From: Candidatus Bathyarchaeota archaeon
GTDB taxonomy: Archaea; Thermoproteota; Bathyarchaeia; RBG-16-48-13; GCA-020355125
Length of the DNA stretch: 15,475 bases
Assembly: GCA_026014905.1 (NCBI GenBank)
Contig: JAOZHK010000038.1
Coordinates: 1-15,475, forward strand
Direction: 5' to 3'
The notes beneath the pieces are model-generated. The model searched no databases, was not told the origin of the DNA, and was given only the letters and a program-made list of their open reading frames with translations. Each line of letters opens with the position of its first letter. Within the stretch, counting starts at the first letter, position 1. Below are positions 13,911 through 15,475 of the stretch, in pieces. The position numbers were made by a program, and so were the translations under genes.

Positions 13911-13924
13911 TATTATATATTGTT
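13911..13924 (-). promoter_or_regulatory. TATA box of the PurF homologue
   Basis: The minus-strand sequence AACAATATATAATA predicts a start point near 13889, about 20 bases before the ATG. A CG-alternating element (13933-13942) sits directly upstream. Confidence 0.5.
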
Positions 13925-13932
13925 ACACAGAT

Positions 13933-13942
13933 ACGCGCGCGC
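13933..13942. repeat. CG-alternating element upstream of the PurF-homologue promoter
   Basis: ACGCGCGCGC, preceded by CACAGAT, which resembles the CACAAT that precedes the copies at 10604 and 12408. It lies just upstream of the minus-strand TATA box at 13911-13924. Confidence 0.6.
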
Positions 13943-14039
13943 ATCAATTCTAAACATGGATACTTTTAACAAATCACTCTACTCGTGCAACAGTGATAGA
14001 TTATTAATGATTCTAGCTAGTTTGCTGGAGAATCGTAAA

Positions 14040-14267
14040 CTAGCGTGGGTTATATGTTCCTGTGATGATTCGTCGCTCACGTTCTTGGCGTAGTTTCCGG
14101 AGCGTCTGTTTATTCGCTTGAAGAGTCTCACGGATTTGGTGACGTTCATTTTCGTTGAAAGCATGGAAGTGTGTGGTATTGAGGGCGATGGCGAACGTCA
14201 GTTCTTCAAGTCGTTGTTCGAGTTCCTTATCGGTAAGTTGATTCATTGCGTCATTGAGACAAGACAA
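14040..14267 (-). CDS. Small charged helical protein, function unknown
   Basis: This 75-residue protein is not recognised. It is rich in Glu, Arg, Gln and Leu, with heptad-like spacing in LTDKELEQRLEELTFAIALN and again in ETLQANKQTLRKLRQERE, so two helices forming a hairpin or coiled coil are likely. There are no membrane segments and no metal motif. The start TTG 14267 is supported by AGGAG nine bases upstream; an internal ATG eight codons in is possible. Its own TATA box (about 14315-14325) and a CG element (14341-14354) lie upstream. The good ribosome site, promoter and coiled-coil-type composition argue for a real gene. Confidence 0.6.
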   Translation of the reverse strand: MSCLNDAMNQLTDKELEQRLEELTFAIALNTTHFHAFNENERHQIRETLQANKQTLRKLRQERERRIITGTYNPR

Positions 14268-14314
14268 AGCCGAGAGCTCCTACAGTTAGCTAATCTGTGA
14301 GTTTTAAAGTCATC

Positions 14315-14325
14315 CACTATATAAG
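14315..14325 (-). promoter_or_regulatory. TATA box of the 75-aa protein gene
   Basis: The minus-strand sequence TCTTATATAGT predicts a start point near 14294 and a 27-base leader containing AGGAG (14277-14281). The palindromic element TACGCGCACGCGTA (14341-14354) lies upstream. Confidence 0.5.
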
Positions 14326-14340
14326 AGATCTTTGGCTAAT

Positions 14341-14354
14341 TACGCGCACGCGTA
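14341..14354. repeat. CG-rich palindromic element, TACGCGCACGCGTA
   Basis: This 14-base near-palindrome is a variant of the TACGCGCGCGTA core. It lies about 27 bases (centre to centre) upstream of the TATA box of the 75-aa protein gene and downstream of tRNA-Ala. Confidence 0.55.
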
Positions 14355-14430
14355 ACTATCTACTTACAGCGCGTGATTCGACAATAATAATTGGTGGACC
14401 GGCGGGGATTTGAACCCCGGACTTCCACCA

Positions 14431-14443
14431 ATTCAGATTGGTG
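14431..14443 (-). other. Canonical 37/38 intron of tRNA-Ala (13 bases)
   Basis: The 13-base insert CACCAATCTGAAT lies between A37 and T38. A relaxed bulge-helix-bulge can form. The outer helix is CCACC/GGTGG; the inner four pairs are TTGG with CTGA (two G-U); bulge CAC lies on one side and ATT on the other, giving cuts at 37/38. Confidence 0.65.
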
Positions 14444-14459
14444 TGCCAAGGTGGCGATC

Positions 14460-14478
14460 ATTCTGTTGTTCCATCATT
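14460..14478 (-). other. Probable second intron in the D-loop of tRNA-Ala (about 19 bases)
   Basis: The D-loop is 27 bases long. TCTG and CAGA can form a four-pair helix with GAA as a three-base bulge. Cutting within GA/A and before the 3' GATC removes 19 bases and leaves an 8-base D-loop AGTCTGGA. The outer helix is not well formed, so the exact boundaries are uncertain. Confidence 0.45.
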
Positions 14479-14547
14479 TCCAGACTGATCTACCGGCCCA
14501 TATTATGTAAATATATTTTCAGCCTGTGTTTAACGTGGGGAGGTGGA

Positions 14548-14775
14548 TCATCGAGGAGGGGGAGAAATTATGATAACATTATCTCCACGGACGATGATGG
14601 TGCCAAGGTTTTGAATGTCATCAGGGTGAGTGATGTCGTTTGCATCTTCTAATACGAGGTTCATGTGTTGATCGAATCCCTGAAGTTTACCTCGTAGGCT
14701 CCTGTTGCCGCGAAGTCGTAATAAGACAAGTTTTCCCAGACTCTCTTCCAGAATTTTTGTTGCACCCTCAGCCAT
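14548..14775 (-). CDS. Sm-like archaeal protein (LSm/SmAP)
   Basis: This 75-residue RNA-binding protein forms a heptameric ring. The N-terminal helix precedes Sm1 (about 14-44, LLRLRGNRSLRGKLQGFDQHMNLVLEDA in outline), with the RNA-binding F34-D35 and M38-N39. A short loop leads to Sm2, GTIIVRGDNVIIIS (58-71), with R63-G64-D65-N66. Its length is that of the bare Sm fold, with no C-terminal extension. In the cell it binds U-rich RNA, including tRNA precursors. The ATG 14775 has GGAG nine bases upstream; an overlapping ATG four bases earlier is out of frame. A TATA-like CTTTGTATAG lies at about 14810-14819. Next on the strand is tRNA-Ala. Confidence 0.95.
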   Translation of the reverse strand: MAEGATKILEESLGKLVLLRLRGNRSLRGKLQGFDQHMNLVLEDANDITHPDDIQNLGTIIVRGDNVIIISPPPR

Positions 14776-14796
14776 TCATCTTCTCTCCGTTCTTAA

Positions 14797-14819
14797 GTAA
14801 CTGGTTACCTATACAAAGT
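14797..14819 (-). promoter_or_regulatory. Promoter of the Sm-like gene with a near-palindrome
   Basis: On the minus strand a TATA-like CTTTGTATAG is followed at once by GTAACCAGTTAC, whose arms GTAAC/GTTAC pair around two bases. Placed between TATA box and start codon, it could be an operator; this is inference. Confidence 0.3.
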
Positions 14820-14862
14820 AATTATTTGGATGCATTGTGTACCTATAAAAAGGTTGCTTCCT

Positions 14863-15240
14863 CTACGTTGGGTGCTTGTCCCGGGTGTTCAGCCATTCCG
14901 CGACTTGCCGAATGTATGGAACAGTCTCTTGATTGATGATTGGGATCTCTCGTGCACCAAACTTTTTCATAGCTTGGTAATTAGGCATCTTCGCATAGAT
15001 GAGACTACCCCAATATATGGTTCCTGTTGTCAACATTTCTTTGATAATTACGTCGCTTTCTGGTTGATAGGGCATATAAAGAAAGACCATGCCTTTTGCC
15101 CAATTTATCGCGATTGGCTCACCTGCCATTGCGATGAACTGCACTTTCTCAAAGAACACTTTTGATGTGAACTCAGTGCACTCAAAGATCACTAATTTCT
15201 TGATTGGGTGCACATTGATTTCGATCTTCGCTTCATCCAT
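14863..15240 (-). CDS. Conserved-looking protein of unknown function (125 aa)
   Basis: I do not recognise this 125-residue protein. It has an N-terminal half of alternating beta strands (KIEINVHPIKKLVIFECTEF and MVFLYMPYQPES) and a more helical C-terminal half (ETVPYIRQVAEWLN). There is no signal peptide, membrane segment or metal motif; one cysteine (C21). The composition is ordinary for a soluble alpha/beta protein. ATG 15240 has GAGG eight bases upstream, and a good TATA-like CTTTATATG lies at about 15313-15321, so the gene is very probably real. It lies upstream of the Sm-like gene with 87 bases between and that gene has its own TATA-like box, so a joint transcript is possible but not required. 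Confidence 0.7.
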   Translation of the reverse strand: MDEAKIEINVHPIKKLVIFECTEFTSKVFFEKVQFIAMAGEPIAINWAKGMVFLYMPYQPESDVIIKEMLTTGTIYWGSLIYAKMPNYQAMKKFGAREIPIINQETVPYIRQVAEWLNTRDKHPT

Positions 15241-15312
15241 AGTAGTTTCCTCGAATCTTTACATACAATCGAGCGTGAGGTAACTTTCTGGAGTTCTCTA
15301 GACATCCATACA

Positions 15313-15321
15313 TATAAAGCA
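15313..15321 (-). promoter_or_regulatory. TATA box of the 125-aa protein gene
   Basis: The minus-strand CTTTATATG predicts a start point near 15290 and a leader of about 50 bases ending in GAGG and ATG 15240. Confidence 0.45.
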
Positions 15322-15398
15322 TATGTTACGGTGTTTCCTTTAATACTAATATCCGTCATATGGGAAAATATGTGCGGAAGATGGGTGAAGCGGATGCA

Positions 15399-15423
15399 TC
15401 GCGCGCGCGTAGCCAATATAAGC
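15399..15423 (+). promoter_or_regulatory. CG element followed by TATA-like box at the right edge
   Basis: TCGCGCGCGCGTA (15399-15411) is followed four bases later by AATATAAGC (15415-15423). This is the same order seen at other promoters here and suggests a plus-strand gene starting beyond the window. No ribosome site or coding start is visible up to 15475; a T7 run lies at about 15440-15446. Confidence 0.35.
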
Positions 15424-15475
15424 ACATTTATACAATACTCAATTTTTTTGATACGTAATTCAGATAGACTCTGAA

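Larger units (their letters stand above)
14392..14499 (-). tRNA. tRNA-Ala(GGC) with two probable introns
   Basis: Read on the minus strand, the acceptor GGGCCGG pairs with CCGGTCC over seven pairs, including G3-U70, the alanine identity pair. Discriminator A73 and an encoded CCA (14392-14394) follow. The T arm is CGGGG-TTCAAAT-CCCCG, the variable loop AAGTC and the anticodon stem CCACC/GGTGG. The loop reads TTGGCA with anticodon GGC (14445-14447) and T38 after a 13-base insert. The D stem is GATC/GATC with 27 bases between instead of about 8-9. Removing 13 and 19 bases leaves 76 bases including CCA, the normal length. An AT-rich box (about 14511-14520) lies upstream, but spacing does not rule out cotranscription with the Sm-like gene. 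Confidence 0.85.

Noticed and set aside
9510..14030. Scattered GCTAGC/CTAG palindromes near several gene ends (9513, 12352, 13888, 14017)
   Set aside because: They are short, irregularly placed, and partly made by TAG stop codons; I could not separate them from chance.
14392..14499. tRNA-Pro (anticodon TGG) reading of the same tRNA
   Set aside because: It would put a pyrimidine at position 37 and shift the loop; the GGC reading gives a proper U33 and A37, and G3-U70 supports alanine.

Overview
This window reads as archaeal chromosome. The evidence is an Sm-like archaeal protein gene, a tRNA-Ala that must lose introns before it can fold, AT-rich TATA boxes 20-50 bases before starts, GGAGG/GGTGA-type ribosome sites, frequent TTG and GTG starts, and a tungsten-type aldehyde:ferredoxin oxidoreductase. 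I see no rRNA, CRISPR array or insertion sequence. The lineage cannot be fixed from this window. An Asgard-type or other mesophilic anaerobic archaeon would fit, but that is a guess.

Layout, left to right. (1) Bases 2-2153, plus strand: the C-terminal end of a threonine aldolase, then a thiamine-diphosphate (ThDP) enzyme of the acetolactate synthase/2-oxoacid decarboxylase superfamily (TPP1). (2) 2304-3613, plus: an NhaP/CPA1-type cation/proton antiporter preceded by an unusual short leader ORF. (3) 6957-3672, minus: serine hydrolase (beta-lactamase/CubicO fold), enolase-superfamily enzyme, VOC (glyoxalase-fold) protein and cupin. (4) 9496-7062, minus: a four-cluster ferredoxin subunit followed five bases later by an aldehyde ferredoxin oxidoreductase. 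(5) 9565-12346, plus: a broken 5' fragment of a third ThDP-enzyme gene, a frameshifted iron-sulfur flavoprotein, and a second intact ThDP enzyme (TPP2) that becomes markedly GC-richer than its surroundings after its first ~100 bases. (6) 15240-12456, minus: an unrecognised 125-aa protein, Sm-like protein, tRNA-Ala(GGC) with two probable introns, a 75-aa helical protein, and a PurF homologue.

A possible common theme for the left and middle parts is aldehyde chemistry. Threonine aldolase releases acetaldehyde, ThDP decarboxylases/carboligases make or use aldehyde-level intermediates, and AOR with its ferredoxin partner oxidises aldehydes to acids while reducing ferredoxin. This is inference; no substrate can be read from the sequence.

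Four features stand out. The PurF homologue keeps its phosphoribosyltransferase half and four probable [4Fe-4S] cysteines but has lost the glutaminase nucleophile and other glutaminase motifs. A family of alternating CG palindromes, core TACGCGCGCGTA, recurs in the non-coding DNA, mostly a short distance upstream of TATA boxes. The tRNA-Ala appears to carry a 13-base intron at position 37/38 and about 19 extra bases in the D-loop. Three ThDP-enzyme 5' ends lie in one window, one of them a remnant, and two copies of a 17-base CG-containing repeat bracket TPP2.
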